Source of the DNA: Marthasterias glacialis | Taxonomy: Eukaryota > Echinodermata > Asteroidea > Forcipulatida > Asteriidae | Length of the DNA: 64,000 nucleotides | Assembly: GCA_911728455.2 (NCBI GenBank) | Contig: OU452231.1 | Span: 14,899,838 to 14,963,837, forward strand | Direction: 5' to 3' | Part shown: positions 10,342 through 22,030 of the stretch, piece after piece | Layout: each line of letters opens with the position of its first letter | How positions within the stretch are numbered: position 1 is the stretch's first letter | Translations under genes and position numbers: made by a program | Notes under the pieces: generated by a model | Database searches by the model: none | What the model was told of the DNA's origin: nothing | Seen by the model: the letters and a program-made list of their open reading frames with translations, nothing else

Positions 10342-12240
10342 ATGGAGAAAAAAAAGCAGCTTGCTATTTGTTCCTTTAATGTCAGAGGCCTTCAGAGTTT
10401 TGGAAAGAGAAGGCAATTTTTTACATGGTTGAGGAATAAACCACTTGATATAATTTTTCTGCGAGAAACTCACAGTGTTTCTGACGTTGAAAAGTCATGG
10501 TCCAGTGGGGCTACAAGATGTGTTTTAATCATTTTTCCAGTAACAGTGCTGGGATGGGGTCAGCATTCTTTTTAAAGCCACTTTTCATTTTCAGATTTTA
10601 AATATTTGGCGGGACCCTAGGGGTTGTATTTTGTTATTAAACATTCAGGTCGATGGTGATAATATATCCCTGGTTAATGTTTATGCTCCTAACAATGATG
10701 ATCAGAGCTTGCCCATGTCATCGATATGTATGCTGAAGGGAACACAGTTTTGGGAGGCGACTTTAATATTATCCAGGACTTCAACCTAGATAAACTTGGG
10801 GGTCATCATCATACCAATTTTTAAGCTAAAAAATAGCTTATGGCCCTTCAAAATAATTTTGACCTTGTGGATATCTGGAGAAAGCAAAATCCAGCTGTTA
10901 AACGTTATTCATGGACTTCGAATCATGACCCCCTATTATGCGTAGATTAGATTATTCTCTAATTTCTTTTAATTTAGTTTCTCGTATTGACAAAACAGAT
11001 ATTGTTAGTGGTTTTAAATCAGATCACTCAATGATTACGTTGTTTCTTTCTTTGGGCTCAGAACCTTGAGGCCCCGGTTTTTGGAAACTAAACACCTCCT
11101 TGCTTTATGATCTGGGTTATGTAAATGAGTTGAAAGAAATTATTCATACTACAACTTTAGATAATTGTGAATGCAACCCTGCTCTTAGATAGGAAATGAT
11201 TAAACTTGGTATTCACAATTTTTCGTCTACCCAGAAAAAAAACCTTTAATAAGATTGAGCAACATCTTAGTCATGAAATTAATATACTTGAGTCTCACAT
11301 TCATGCTAATCCTAACGATTTTCAAAGTATTAACAAACTTCAGGATAAAAAAAAAGAACTTGACAATCTTATAGAGTACAAAACAAAAGGTATTTTAATT
11401 CGTTCCAAGGCAAGATGGTATAAAGAAGGGGAAAAATGCACCAAATATTTCTTTAATCTTGAGAAGCGTAATTATTTAAACAAAACTATTTCCAAGCTTG
11501 AAATTGACGATCTGATGGAGACTGATTAGAAGACAATTTTGGAAGCAGAAAAAACGCTTTATTCTAAATTATACAGTTCCTATTTTAATGACAACCAGTC
11601 AGATACTATTGATTTAAATCAGTTTTTTTCTACTTTTATGGAAGTTTTACAATATACGGAGGAAGGAGATATTCCTGGTATAATTTTCTGTGTAGATTTT
11701 GAGAAAGCATTTGATAAGCTCAAATGGCATTTTATAAATAAAGCTCTTATCTATTATGGTTTTGGCGAAGATCTAAGAAGTTGGATCAAGGTTTTTTTAT
11801 AAGAACATTGAAAGTACAATCATTAACAATGGTTAATCTTCAGGCTTTTTCCCATTGACAAGAGGAGTAAGGCAAGGTTGCCCATTATCATATTTTCTTT
11901 TTGTTTTAGCAGCTGAACCATTGGCAGAAGTTTTAAGGAGTGATAACACTCATTGCATTCATGTCGACGGTGATCATCTAAACATTTCACCATTTGCGGA
12001 TGATACCTCCATCTTTTTGGATGGGTCTGAAAAATCTTTACGTAAGACCCTAGAAACTCTTTAAAAAAATGCTTTGGTTTAGCTGTTAATTACAATAAGT
12101 CAAAGGTTATTCATATTGGCTCTAACCGCAACAGTACTGGTAAATTCAAGTTTGATTTCCCATTGAAATGGGGTACACATTATTTTCAATCTTTGGGTAT
12201 CTGTTTTTCAACAAACAGAGACCACATTTTCAATTTAAAT
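10342..12240 (+). pseudogene. LINE A ORF2: AP endonuclease and reverse transcriptase
   Basis: N-terminal AP-like endonuclease begins MEKKKQLAICSFNVRGLQ with IIFLRETH (the catalytic Glu region), continues after a frameshift through LVNVYAPNND (about 10675) and WTSNHDP (about 10915). The linker (11206-11529) has KARWYKEGEKCTKYFFNLEK, diagnostic for L1/Tx1 elements. RT motif A is CVDFEKAFD (about 11690), motif B is GVRQGCPLS (about 11865), and the catalytic box is PFADDT (about 11990). Between 11640 and 11660 the RT fingers are missing. The last recognisable piece is HYFQSLGIC at about 12180. Multiple stops and frameshifts make it inactive. Confidence 0.75.
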
Positions 12241-12565
12241 TTTGACCGTGTTCCGATTGTGAAACCTAAAAAGCATAGTCGTCCATAGTTTGATAGGGAA
12301 GTTAGATTAATGTTCAAATTAAAAAATTCTGCTTATAAGCTCATGAAAATGTACAGAACCCCTTACCACTGTGAAGAATTTAGATCAATCAGGCTTGATT
12401 CAAACAATTGTGTAGACTGAAACGTAATCTGTATGTGTCTAAACTCTCCAGTAAGCTGAAAGACAATCCTAAAAGATTCTGGTCTTGGTTAAAATCAAAT
12501 CCCAATCAATCTCCTACTCCTTCCATTATTACCCATGGGAACAAACAGGCTGTTACTAATGTTAC
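12241..12565 (+). pseudogene. LINE B endonuclease-RT linker fragment
   Basis: Shows PWFD-type and linker motifs (VPIVKPKKHSRP, FDREVRLMFKLKNSAYKL) followed in another frame by LKDNPKRFWSWLK, the conserved dPk.FW box that precedes the RT domain in CR1/Jockey-group LINEs. Ends where the inverted repeat begins (about 12565). Confidence 0.6.
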
Positions 12566-13250
12566 TAAAGCATCATTTAGTAACCCAAAACTAACCAATT
12601 TTAGGGCCAATCTGCGAAATAATTTTAAAGAAGCTGATTTCAACTGATTTGGGTAGGATTGGGTGTCAACATATGCCAAAAAAAAGTAAGGTGAAATTGG
12701 GGATGGGGAAGTTGCATTTTGGGGGGTCAAAGGTCATTGACCTTTTCAAAAAGTTGTAAAAATTGCATTTTGGCAACTAAATGTCACACATGGTTGATCT
12801 TGGTGTCAAAATGCTCAGAATTATACTAGGAGAAATAAAAATTTTAAAAATCCTAAGAATTAAATCTTTACCTCCAAAAATTAGGTCAAAGGTCAAAGGT
12901 AGCAATTTATCCCCGAAATTTTATATTTTTTACCAAACTTAAAAGTTTATATGAAAGCTAATTTTAAAGTTGCTGGTTTCAACTGAATTGGTAGGTAATC
13001 ATGTCAAGATATTCAAAATAAAAAAGTAATGTAGAATAGGGAATGGGGAAGTTGCACTTTGCGGGGTTAAAGGTCATTGACCTTTCCAAAATTTGAAAAA
13101 ATGTATTGCAGCAACTAAATGTCGCGCTTGGTTGATCTTGGTGTCATAAATGATCAAATTGTAGTAAAAGGAGATAATAAATAAAAATAGGATCCTAATG
13201 ACCAAATATTGACCTTTATTTTTGAGGTCAAGGGTTAAAATCATTGTTTT
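12565..13250 (+). repeat. Left arm of a ~0.5-0.7 kb inverted repeat (foldback structure)
   Basis: About two tandem units of ~310 bp containing GGGGATGGGGAAGTTGCA, GGTCAAAGGTCATTGACC, ACTAAATGTC.CAC, GTTGATCTTGGTGTCA and CCTAAGAATTAAATC. The reverse complement lies at 15255-15762. The pair interrupts LINE B and brackets a Penelope-like fragment. Confidence 0.75.
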
Positions 13251-13419
13251 TAGTGCTTCACGCAGCGCTCATAACAAGCCATCAAGAAAACTACTGCATG
13301 TCATGATGAAACAAAATGTCCTAATCCAAGACATCATTCGAGTCAGTTTTCACGCTCACAAAACTGGGTCCTGAGCTAACTTTGAGCTGCAGTGTCGCTG
13401 TCGTACGTAGTCTGTTTAT

Positions 13420-14480
13420 AGAACAGATCATATCCAAGGAGATGTTTGAGTTTCTCAACCCCCACAACCACCAGATCAAAACACCCAGCCTCTACCTATT
13501 ACCAAAGATCCATAAAAACCCTCCGGATGGGTTGGGACTTGGTTTGTCGGAAGGCCAATAATCAGTGTTTGTGGGGCCCCAACTCAACAAATCTCAAAAT
13601 ACATGGATTTGTTCTTGCTTCCAATTGTCAAGCAACAAAGCACATACACACGAGACTCCTCACAGGTTGTCAAAAAACTCGACAACTTGACATTGGACAA
13701 AGATTATCTCCTCATCACCTTGGATATTGTTTCGATGTACACAAACTGCCCACAAAAGGAAGCAAAAATTTCAGTTTGTGATGTTTTGGAACGGGCACAC
13801 TCAGGGCTATACGCTATATACCCAAACCAACAAGAAAACACACACGTTGTCTCTTAGAACTTATTATGGGCGCAAACGTCTTTGAATTTAATAACAAGTT
13901 CTACAGACAAACAATAGGCGTGGTGATGGGTAGCGAATGCAGTCTTGAAATTTGTGACATCACTCTGTTCAAATACGAAAAAGAAATAATTCTCCCAACC
14001 AATCCTGAAATAGTATGCTACATGAGATATAGAGATGATGAACTAATCGTCTACAATAACTAAAACAGGGCGGAGGATTTTATTAGGACGCTAAACAACT
14101 TACATCCAACATTGAAATTCACCTCGGAGATCTCTGAACAACAAATCACCTTCTTAGATTTCGTGATTTACAAAGGAGAACATTTTCAAAAAGAAGGGAA
14201 ACTAAACACTCGAGTAGCAACAACAACAAAAAACGGATACTTTCCAATACCTTGCTCGAGATTCAGCACACCCTAAATCTGTATTTGGCGGCGTCATTAA
14301 GTGTGAAACGACAAGATACAAACGTATATGCACACACTCAAAAGATTTTGAGGAAAAGGTCAATTTCTTCAAGACTAAACTGTTAGAACATGGATATAAC
14401 ATCACGGAAGAATTGACCCCTTCACAAAAGCAAACGAAGGCCAGAGGAATTCAATGTTGGCTGCATCACCAACAAACAAG
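13420..14480 (+). pseudogene. Penelope-like element RT fragment (decayed)
   Basis: Penelope-type reverse transcriptase motifs in order: SLYLLPKIHKNP (about 13490), LLITLDIVSMYTNCP (motif A, about 13712), NKFYRQTIGVVMGSECS (motif B, about 13895), YMRYRDDELIVY (motif C, about 14020), then LNNLHPTLKFTSEIS and ITFLDFVIYKGE (about 14090-14175). Several stops and frameshifts occur. No GIY-YIG domain is seen downstream; 14480-15250 holds only weak, stop-filled sequence. The copy is separate from those at 17-18.6 kb and 22-24 kb and more diverged. Confidence 0.7.
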
Positions 14481-15254
14481 AGACTAAACCTCCAATTGTA
14501 TTCACTTTGCCATATTTTCCACAGGTCCATCATTCCACTCTAAAACGTGTTTCTCTAAACACTGGCACCTTTTAGAAGAAAATGACCATCTCAATAGTCT
14601 CTTCCCAGCCCCACTACTGCTGGCCTAGAAACGGCAAAAAAACATAAAGGACTCAATAGTACAGGCTAGATTGCAAGACCCCACTGAAAATGACTCGCTC
14701 CAAAAGCTAGATGAAGAAAACTTGCAAATCTTGGTCGAATTATTGGAGGAACAACAGTACTGGGCCAAATAAAAAACAGTGAGAAACAAGGCTCAAGTGA
14801 AGTAGATGAGTTAATATAGGCAATGGCCCACCAAAACTTTAAAAAAAAAGAACACTTTGCTCGACCTTTACTACGACCTTTGAGCCTTTTACACTCACAT
14901 GAACTATAACAGGATCACACTGGTTTGCACCAACATCAAAAAAATTTGAAAGAAAAAAGAACAAAATGGTGACAGATGAAGTGCATCTATAAAAGCACAG
15001 AAAATATGCTCTGACACCCCTCCCTAAAAGACTATACACAGATGGGTTCAGCATATTATCACCGGTAAATTTTGAAATTGGACAACCCTCTCTTTTCCTT
15101 AGCCTTTACGAGTTTTGTACTTTGTTTTCAAAAAATATAGGTAAGACCATAGCCTATGGACATTCCACTTCCCATACAGAGGTCTTCGTATCTCCTATAA
15201 AAACAACTAGAAGTGGTCCAGGAATGGTTAATTACCATAATGCTCTCGTAAGTC

Positions 15255-15762
15255 ATCAATTACATAAGCACCTGCTCCTGTTTTGACCTTTGACCTCATG
15301 TTTGGAGGTAAAGATTTGGTCATAAGGGATCTTGGCTTAATTTTTGCCTCCTTCTAGCAACATTCAGATAATTTTGACAGATCAACCACATTCAACATTT
15401 ATAGTTGCCGAGATAGATTTTTACTTTTGAAAAGGTCGATGACCTTTGACCCCAAGAAATGCAACTTCCCCATCCCCTATTCTACCATACCTTTTTTTTT
15501 GCATTATTGTGATGCCCATGCCGACCAAAATCAATTGAAATCCACATCTTTAAAAACATTTCGCAGATAAAGTTAAATTTAGGGTTATTAATAAGCATTT
15601 TCGGGGATAAACCACTTATGTTGACCTTTGACCTCATTTTGGGGGTCAAGATTTAATTCTTAGGGTTTTATTAAATTTTTTTGCTCCTTCTATTATAATT
15701 CTGAGTATTTTAACACCAAGATCAACTATGTGCGACATTTAGTTTTCAAAGGCTGACTTTTT
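15255..15762 (-). repeat. Right arm of the inverted repeat (foldback structure)
   Basis: Reverse complement of parts of 12565-13250, including GGTCAAAGGTCATCGACC and CCTAAGAATTAAATC when read on the minus strand. It ends where the LINE B RT resumes at about 15763. Confidence 0.75.
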
Positions 15763-16815
15763 CACTGACTTTTCAAAGGCTTTTGATACGGTTAGTCATG
15801 CTCTGCTTACACATACAATCAGTAAGTTCAGCATCCAAGGTAACTTGTTTTCATGGATTCACAGTTATCTGTCTGGTAGACAACAGAGAGTTGTTTTACA
15901 CGGTTTCTATTCCAATTGGAAACCTGTTACCTCTGGTGTACCTCAAGGCTCAGGTCCTCGGTACATTGTTTTTCAATTTGTTTGTTAATGACATCCCCAA
16001 AAGATTTTCAATTGTGACAGTCTTCTGTTTGCTGATGATCTTAAGCTGTACCGCATTGTTCGCACACCTGGTGATGCGCAGCTGCTGTGGACAGGCTCTA
16101 TGATTGGTCATCTACTTGGAAATTATCTCTTAATTCATCCAAATGTAAAGTGCTTACTTTGTCTCTTAAGAAGCAACCAATCTTACATAACTATGAAATG
16201 TCTTCCTCTCATCTGGAAAGAGTTGCTAAACACAAAGATTTAGGCATTTTTAGTGATTGTAAACTGACCTTTGTTGCGCATGTCGATTACACTGTTGCCA
16301 AGGCAAATCGAATGCTTGGTATATTTTGGCGTCATTGCAGGAATTTGGATCGCAAAACAAAACAAATCCTTCACTGCTCTCTTGTTAGGCCGGGTCTTGA
16401 ATTTGCATCTATTTCTTTTAACTCTTTATCAGTCACCCAAGAGACTCGAATCAAACGTATCCAAAACAAATTCATTCATTTTCTTGACAACAATGTAGAT
16501 GTCCCACAAGCAACTTCCCTAGTTTCACTCAAAAATTGTTGGAGCATTATGGATTTGATTTTCCTTTTTAAATGTGTTAATTCCAATTTTAACTGTAATT
16601 TGCTTTGTTCCTTATTTCCCCTTAAGGTTTCCTGTCCTAACCTTCGTCACCCAGGTCTGTTTACTGTCCCTAAAAACAGGGTCAATGCCACAGCAAATGG
16701 CTTCATTCACCGTCTCACTTCACTGTTCAATTCCATCATTCCAGCCAACCCTGCTATAGACATATTCCATCAATCCATCTTAGCTTTCAAGGGTCAAATC
16801 AATCAATTTTTTTAG
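15763..16815 (+). pseudogene. LINE B reverse transcriptase and C-terminal region
   Basis: RT motif A TDFSKAFDTVSHALL starts right after the inverted repeat, followed by WIHSYLSGRQQRV, TSGVPQGS (motif B) and LLFADDLKLYR (catalytic box, about 16030, in a shifted frame). The 242-codon stretch 16087-16815 is open and carries WSSTWKLSLNSSKC, KDLGIFSDCKLTF, HCSLVRPGLEFAS and RIKRIQNKF, typical of the RT thumb and C-terminal region of CR1/Jockey-group LINEs. Two frame changes between 15960 and 16090 make it a pseudogene. Confidence 0.75.
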
Positions 16816-17064
16816 CCCTGACCCCCTGACCCACTTAGTATTCCTAGTCTGGTTCTATTACAGTGGTCCCTTTATTATTAATTGTTTTTATTCTGTTTAT
16901 ATCTATTTTTTTATTTTTTTTATTTTCTTGCCTCTTCACTGTGATTTTATATATTCTTTATGTTTTAATGTAATGTTTTAAATATTTAAATTTGATGTTT
17001 TTATCCATCCTTTATTGGTGCTTGCGCTGTTGGATGTTGTATGAAATAAAAATAAAAATAAAAT

Positions 17065-18112
17065 AGATTGTTCTTGTGAGAACTTGTCTTGCTATTGTTC
17101 TACTAACGCTGGGGCACTTTGTGGCAGAGGGCCTGAGGTGCCTGTATAACAGAGTGGGTATGGCAGTGCTACGGCTCAGAGCGAGGAGCTTGGCAGCCAG
17201 CTTCCTTTCAACTGATGGGATCGGATTCTTCTTTAGACAGACATATGTATCTGTGTCAAGAATGTCATGAACCTTATGACCATATTCAGTACGATCCATC
17301 ACAACAGTTGCATTGCCCTTGTCCGCCTTCAGGATGTATATAGAGGGATCTGTGCGGAGACAATTGATAGCCCGAAACTCAAGCTTGGTTAGGTTGGATC
17401 TCGGAGGTTTAGAGTTTTTCAAGACTTCATGAATCTGAATACGGATATCATCTGCCTTCTGTTTATCGAGCTTACGGATGGAAGGTTCAATTGCTTGGAT
17501 AAACTCCTCTACTGGTATCTTGCTTGGGGTAGTGGCAAAATTCATAACCAATGATGAGACATTCAATTCTGTATCAGATAAGTGGCGTTGGCTGAGGTTA
17601 ACAACAGATTTATGCTTTATCCCTTCTGTATTGTTACCATTGTTCTTATTACCCTTGCTATCAGGGTTGGCTTTCCTCTTATTGTTGGAGGATGTGAGGC
17701 ATTGAAATTTACGGATTAGGCTCTTCCGTGTGTTTTCATGGGTGTATGATATGGATCTGTCCGTGAGGGCAGAAATCTTATCATAATCGGAAGGTTGCAT
17801 AGTCGTGTTGAGACTAGCTTTGTATTTCGATATTTCCAGGTCGGTTCGGGAAAGGCAACTTCTGATAGAGGCAATCTGATTTCGGAGTAAAGCTTTGTTA
17901 GCATTATGTATAATTCGAGCAGAATGTTCGGTTCGGATAGGGTCTCGTAGGCGGAGACTCTTTGGGACAACATTAGCATCTCTACATCTCTTCAGAAATG
18001 TCAACTTGTTTATAAGTTTACAACGTCTGGTAGAAGAGCATTGGTATAACTTTACAAGTCCATTGGTGCGCTCCCCGTAGAGCATATGAAAATAGGATTT
18101 GAGGCATTGCAT
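17065..18112 (-). pseudogene. Penelope-like element N-terminal domain, RT and endonuclease missing
   Basis: An open minus-strand frame of about 350 codons begins with ATG at 18112 and carries the N-terminal domain that precedes the RT in Penelope-like elements: NLSQRHLSDTELNVSS, MNFATTPSKIPVEEFI, NLTKLEFRAINCLRTD, ILKADKGNATVVMDR, and ends LRPSATKCPSV, where the RT would begin. There the frame runs directly into AGAACAATAGCAAGACAAG, the end of the element's terminal repeat. The unit therefore lacks RT and GIY-YIG but keeps both flanks. It abuts the (AAAAT)n tail of LINE B. It may be an internally deleted, non-autonomous Penelope copy. Confidence 0.75.
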
Positions 18113-18620
18113 GGTGAGGTATCAATGTATATTTGGTTTGCGGTAACACGATGTGATTGTATCTACTTTGCTATATACAGTAGATTGACCACACAATGGC
18201 TCTGAGCCCACCAACCACATTTCGCCTTTCAGGAGAACCAATCAGAGCAGTGCTGACTCTACACTGAAACCTCTGAGTACCTATAAAGAGACCAGCATCC
18301 CAAACATTCTTCAGTCTCCTGATGATGACTAGAGTAGGCTAGTCGAAACGTTGAGACCAAACTCACTCCGCGGTAGTAAAGTCGAGAAGTCCCCCAATCA
18401 ACTAAGCAAAAAAGTAGTAGTAGTCCAAGCCGATTTCCTACCCCCAGGTAGTACTTAAAAAGCAGGACAGTTCTTTTCAGAACTACGTTGTCTTCCGAAT
18501 TCCGAAATCTACGCCGCGGTAGTAGAACAATAGCAAGACAAGTTCTCACAAGAACAATCTACTGTATATAGCAAAGTAGATATAATCACATGGTGTTACC
18601 GCAAACCAAATACACATTAA
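18113..18620. repeat. Penelope terminal-repeat (pLTR) region with head-to-head inverted copies
   Basis: 18120-18180 and 18543-18612 are inverted copies of one 60-70 bp leader (core TACTGTATATAGCAAAGTAG, then GGTTTGCGG/CCGCAAACC). 18500-18545 is the inverted copy of 17065-17105 (core AGAACAATAGCAAGACAAG). Thus a plus-oriented terminal repeat with leader meets the minus-oriented leader and ORF head to head, an arrangement known for Penelope-like elements. The plus-oriented repeat contains a hammerhead ribozyme at 18313-18358. Confidence 0.7.
18313..18358 (+). ncRNA. Hammerhead ribozyme motif 1 (Penelope type)
   Basis: Stem I GTCTC (18314-18318) pairs with GAGAC (18353-18357). The core CTGATGA (18319-18325) is followed by stem II GACTAG (18327-18332) with CTAGTC (18339-18344), then GAAAC (18345-18349). 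Stem III is only the self-complementary ACGT (18348-18351), so two copies would have to pair, as known for minimal dimeric hammerheads of Penelope-like elements; cleavage is expected after U18352. One unpaired T sits between core and stem II. Self-cleavage is inferred from structure only. Confidence 0.75.
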
Positions 18621-18965
18621 TCATATTGTTGCCCCAAATGGCACTTTCTTCTCTTATCAGGACCTCTGCTTTATAAATGCAAATATGACAAAAGGCCTCC
18701 TTCTTTCAATCACTTTGAAAATTTGGTTACTTTGACTGAGAGTATTGAATTTAATATTGTTCAGAGGAGGGATAAGCTTGAAATTCATAATCTTAAATGG
18801 CACTATTTAAGAGATATTCAATAAGATGTATTCATCCATTGTGTTTATATTGTTTGACTATTTTTGTTTTTTTTAAGTTGATTCTTTATTCTACTCACTT
18901 TTTTTCTGTAATTGTCTTGAATTGTATTGTACTGACTGAATAAAAAAAAATAACAAAAAAAATAA
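18621..18965 (+). other. Possible 3' end of a LINE with A-rich tail
   Basis: Ends in an A-rich tail (18938-18980). A frame at about 18670-18830 reads LLYKCKYDKRPPSFNHFENL and LEIHNLKWHYL, suggestive of a broken retroelement C-terminus. It could be the severed 3' end of LINE A, pushed away by LINE B and the Penelope unit. Similarity is weak. Confidence 0.3.
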
Positions 18966-19379
18966 ATAAAAAATAAAAATTGCTAATTATGCAATCCCTT
19001 CAAATTGGAGTGGAAAGACCTGAAATGTCAAACACCTACGGAGCGCCATACGATTGCATAAAAAAAGTGTTTGGCTTTACAGACTACACTGAGAAAACAA
19101 AGACCAAGAACTTGGAAATTTGGCCGATCTCATGTGCTTCATGCTTGAGTGGTCAAACAATGCGGTCACCAGTTGTAAATGTACACACAAGTATTGTAGG
19201 CACATGGCTCAGTGGCATTGATGCGCCCATTGACGTGTACATTAACCATTCGCTGTTCATAGTCTCTGTTCAAGGTGGGCCAGCCAGAATTGGCACCACG
19301 CTTTGTTCTAAAGTCTTTAATACAGCCGTCTATGTTAACCCTGTTAAGTCAAATGTGAGCATTCAAAGTTGAATGTTTC

Positions 19380-19515
19380 AAAAACCATATCTCAAGAACT
19401 ACATAAACTATTTTCACAATCTATACACCACATCAAAGGGCTTAAAAACCTCACGAAGTTGTACTGACATTATCCCAATTTGGCCTTGTCTTACGGTCAA
19501 AACCAGAAGTTGAGT
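19380..19515 (+). repeat. Dispersed repeat R2 (diverged copy)
   Basis: Contains AAAACCATATCTCAAGAACT, TTCACAATCTATACACCA, TCCCAATTTGGCCTTGTCTT and CAGAAGTTGAG in the R2 order. The flanks 18966-19379 and 19516-21562 show no recognisable gene; the short ORFs there, including 18980-19372, lack family motifs or splice support. 20461-20477 is a run of G. Confidence 0.55.
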
Positions 19516-21562
19516 GGAACAAAATACCCAGGCCTCGTTTTAAGGTGTGCAGATATTATGAGCTGGAATTTGGACATGGTATCTGGGTATGAAATAACTT
19601 TTGACCCCTGGGCTTCTATACTACAAAGATGCTTAAATGGGGGCTTCCGGTCATGGGCGCCGCCATGCTTTTTTCCGTCATTGGTGCCAGTACCCTGCTG
19701 GTTTGATGCATCCCAAGGTAAATTTCGGGGTACCTGTTGGTTTGGGTTTGCGCTGGTGTTCCAACATCCCCCATGATTGCATGCTTCGATGGCCGAACAC
19801 CCGGGTGGGCGGACCCAGAATATGTCTTTTTTGTGGGGCACTGAGCGTGTGCCAATTGGTCGGGGTTTTACCCCAGTGGGGGTGTGTTCCGGTCCCATCA
19901 GACGTGGTTCGCTTTTTTTTACTGCGGGATCCAGTCTGTGGCGGTGCTTGCGTGAGGATAGTTCATGGGTGGTGATCTTGCGAAAATTTTGTGTATATTA
20001 AAAACTAAATTGTGGGGTTTGGAAGACATCACCCGTCATTAAATTTGCGTTCATTGTTTCTGCATTTTGGGAAAGCCTGCATGGAGTTTTCTTTATTGTT
20101 ATTCTATATCGTAATATACATAGAAATTGGAATTTATTTGAATTGGTTCAACAAAAATTTATCAATAATTACTTTTTAAAACTGTTGGTACATTTCATGC
20201 CTAATAAAATTAAGCTTTCCTGTGTGTCACGGGAGGTAATGTATGAAGAATGAGGTGACTTTATGTGCAAGAATGGCTGACGGCTGACTGGTTACCTTAT
20301 TTGCATTTTGGGGTAACTGGTTGCCTGCAAATTTACAGTGGACAACGGACAAACTAAGATAAACTAAGGTAATTACCAAAGGCTGACCTCTGACCGGCAA
20401 CACAAAGCTATCTGCCACATTGTCAATTAACAAAGCTCAAAATGCTGACTCAAGGTTGAGGTTGGGGGGGGGGGGGTGAAGGTTAACGCCATCAAAGTTG
20501 AAATAGTCCGCTAATATTTAACGCATTTTTATCAAACTAACCATGATTAACAATTGAAATTACTCATAAAACCTATACTGTTATGTTTGCAGTGCTGATA
20601 CAAAGAGAGCATCTCAACACTCTAATGGTTTACTATTTTTGAAAAGAAGTCACCACTTCTTTAAAAATGGAGTGTACTCAAAGGAGATTGCCAAAAATAT
20701 TGAGCACTCAACCTTTCTTTTGCAACCTCACAGCCCAGACTTTTTGCCATCCAAGATAGAGAAACTACGAGGAGCCGTCAATGCAAAAACATTTTCCAAA
20801 AATGTTACACAAATATTCAAAAATTGTTCAAAACAAACCAACCAATAATGGGATGTATCTTCTTGAAATAGAAAGTTTGCAAAATTGTTCAATTTTTTCA
20901 ACTTGAATGTTTTGCTACATTTGGCCATCCATGACAACTGCGCCGTTTGTTTATCAACAAAAGAAATGTCCATTTCCCTTGCGCCCGACCCCCACGTCTT
21001 AATTGTTGAATTTTTTGGTGTGCTTTTGACCTCTCATCACCTATGACCCAAGGGAATTATATGAAAACTTTTTTATTGGACTTGAGAACGACCCTTTGTC
21101 GACTGGCGGGATGACTCATGTGGTAGGAAAGAACCAAAGTGCGCCTAAAAAATGATTGAAATACAGTTTTAAAACAGCGTGTTCAGTCAGGGCGAGATAT
21201 CAGTCCTTCATAAAGATGACTGCTATTAAATCATGCCCAAAAGAGGGACAACCTCATCCATTTTTTTACGGATACTACTACATGAACTTTCTTTCCTCAT
21301 TAGAAATTACAAAACGAGAAAAATATAAAATGTACATAATTGTATGTTTTCCTCATCCTGGCCATTTTTACATCCACATGGCAGCCTAATGTCTACTTTT
21401 AAAATGTTTCTCCTTTTGTTATTTCTGTAAGAAAATTTATTGTTGCTTTTTGTACTGATTGACTGATCAATGGTATGAAATAAATACCAGCGATATAAAC
21501 CTCATGCAGTTTTCATGAGCAGCATTATGGTATAGGGTTCAATATAACCAATAACATATTAT

Positions 21563-22029
21563 TTCCAAACAAAAAAAGAAACAAAGAAACAAAACATAAA
21601 GAAACAGACAAACAAAGAAACAGAAAGAAAGAAATACAGAAATAAAGAGTAAAGAAATAAAGAATAAAGAAGCAAAGAAACATAGAAATCAAGACAGAAA
21701 TAAAAGAAGAGGGGTGCACAAATAACATCTAAGAAATCAAGAAATAAATAAATACAAAGCAAAGAAACATGGAAATCGAGACCTCAAAAAAGCAAGAAAC
21801 AAACAATATAGAAACTTAGACGTCAAGAAATAAAGAAAAAACAAAATAAAGACAAAGAATTAAAGAAACAAAGAGATAGACGTAAAACAATAAAGAAATA
21901 AACAAACACAGAAACAAGAAAACCAAAGAAATCAAAACATCAACAATCCCGCACAAATACAGAAATAAACAGACATAAAGAAATCCACAAATAAAGAAAC
22001 ACAGGCAGAAATACACAAATACTTTAAGA
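21563..22029 (+). repeat. Degenerate A-rich microsatellite, AAAGAAAC/AAAGAAAT type
   Basis: Nearly T-free for ~470 bp with imperfect AAAGAAACA and AAAGAAATA units. The Penelope ORF starts directly at its end, so it probably marks the 5'-truncated insertion point of that element. Minus-strand reading frames rich in Phe/Leu across it are artefacts. Confidence 0.9.
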
Positions 22030-22030
22030 A

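Larger units (their letters stand above)
9190..12240 (+). mobile_element. LINE A, Tx1/L1-like non-LTR retrotransposon (decayed)
   Basis: Two-ORF layout typical of L1/Tx1 elements: an ORF1-type RNA-binding protein at about 9194-9685, a 0.65 kb spacer (9686-10341, T- and C-rich, no gene), then an endonuclease/reverse transcriptase ORF2 from 10342. It is broken by many frameshifts and by deletion of the RT fingers. The 3' part is replaced near 12240 by LINE B; a possible 3' tail of this element reappears at 18621-18965. Confidence 0.75.
12241..17064 (+). mobile_element. LINE B, CR1/Jockey-group non-LTR retrotransposon, split by an inverted repeat
   Basis: Plus-strand pieces 12241-12565 (linker between endonuclease and RT) and 15763-16815 (RT) belong to one LINE. 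A 3' untranslated region follows and ends in (AAAAT)n at 17044-17064. The 12565-15762 insert is a separate inverted-repeat structure. Endonuclease and the RT fingers are absent, so the copy is 5' truncated and internally deleted. Confidence 0.65.

Noticed and set aside
19480-20001. Overlapping frames in a GC-richer patch
   Set aside because: Several frames on both strands are open, none with a protein motif; likely a composition effect.
21525-22016. Minus-strand Phe/Leu-rich frames looking like membrane proteins
   Set aside because: They are the complement of the A-rich microsatellite 21563-22029.
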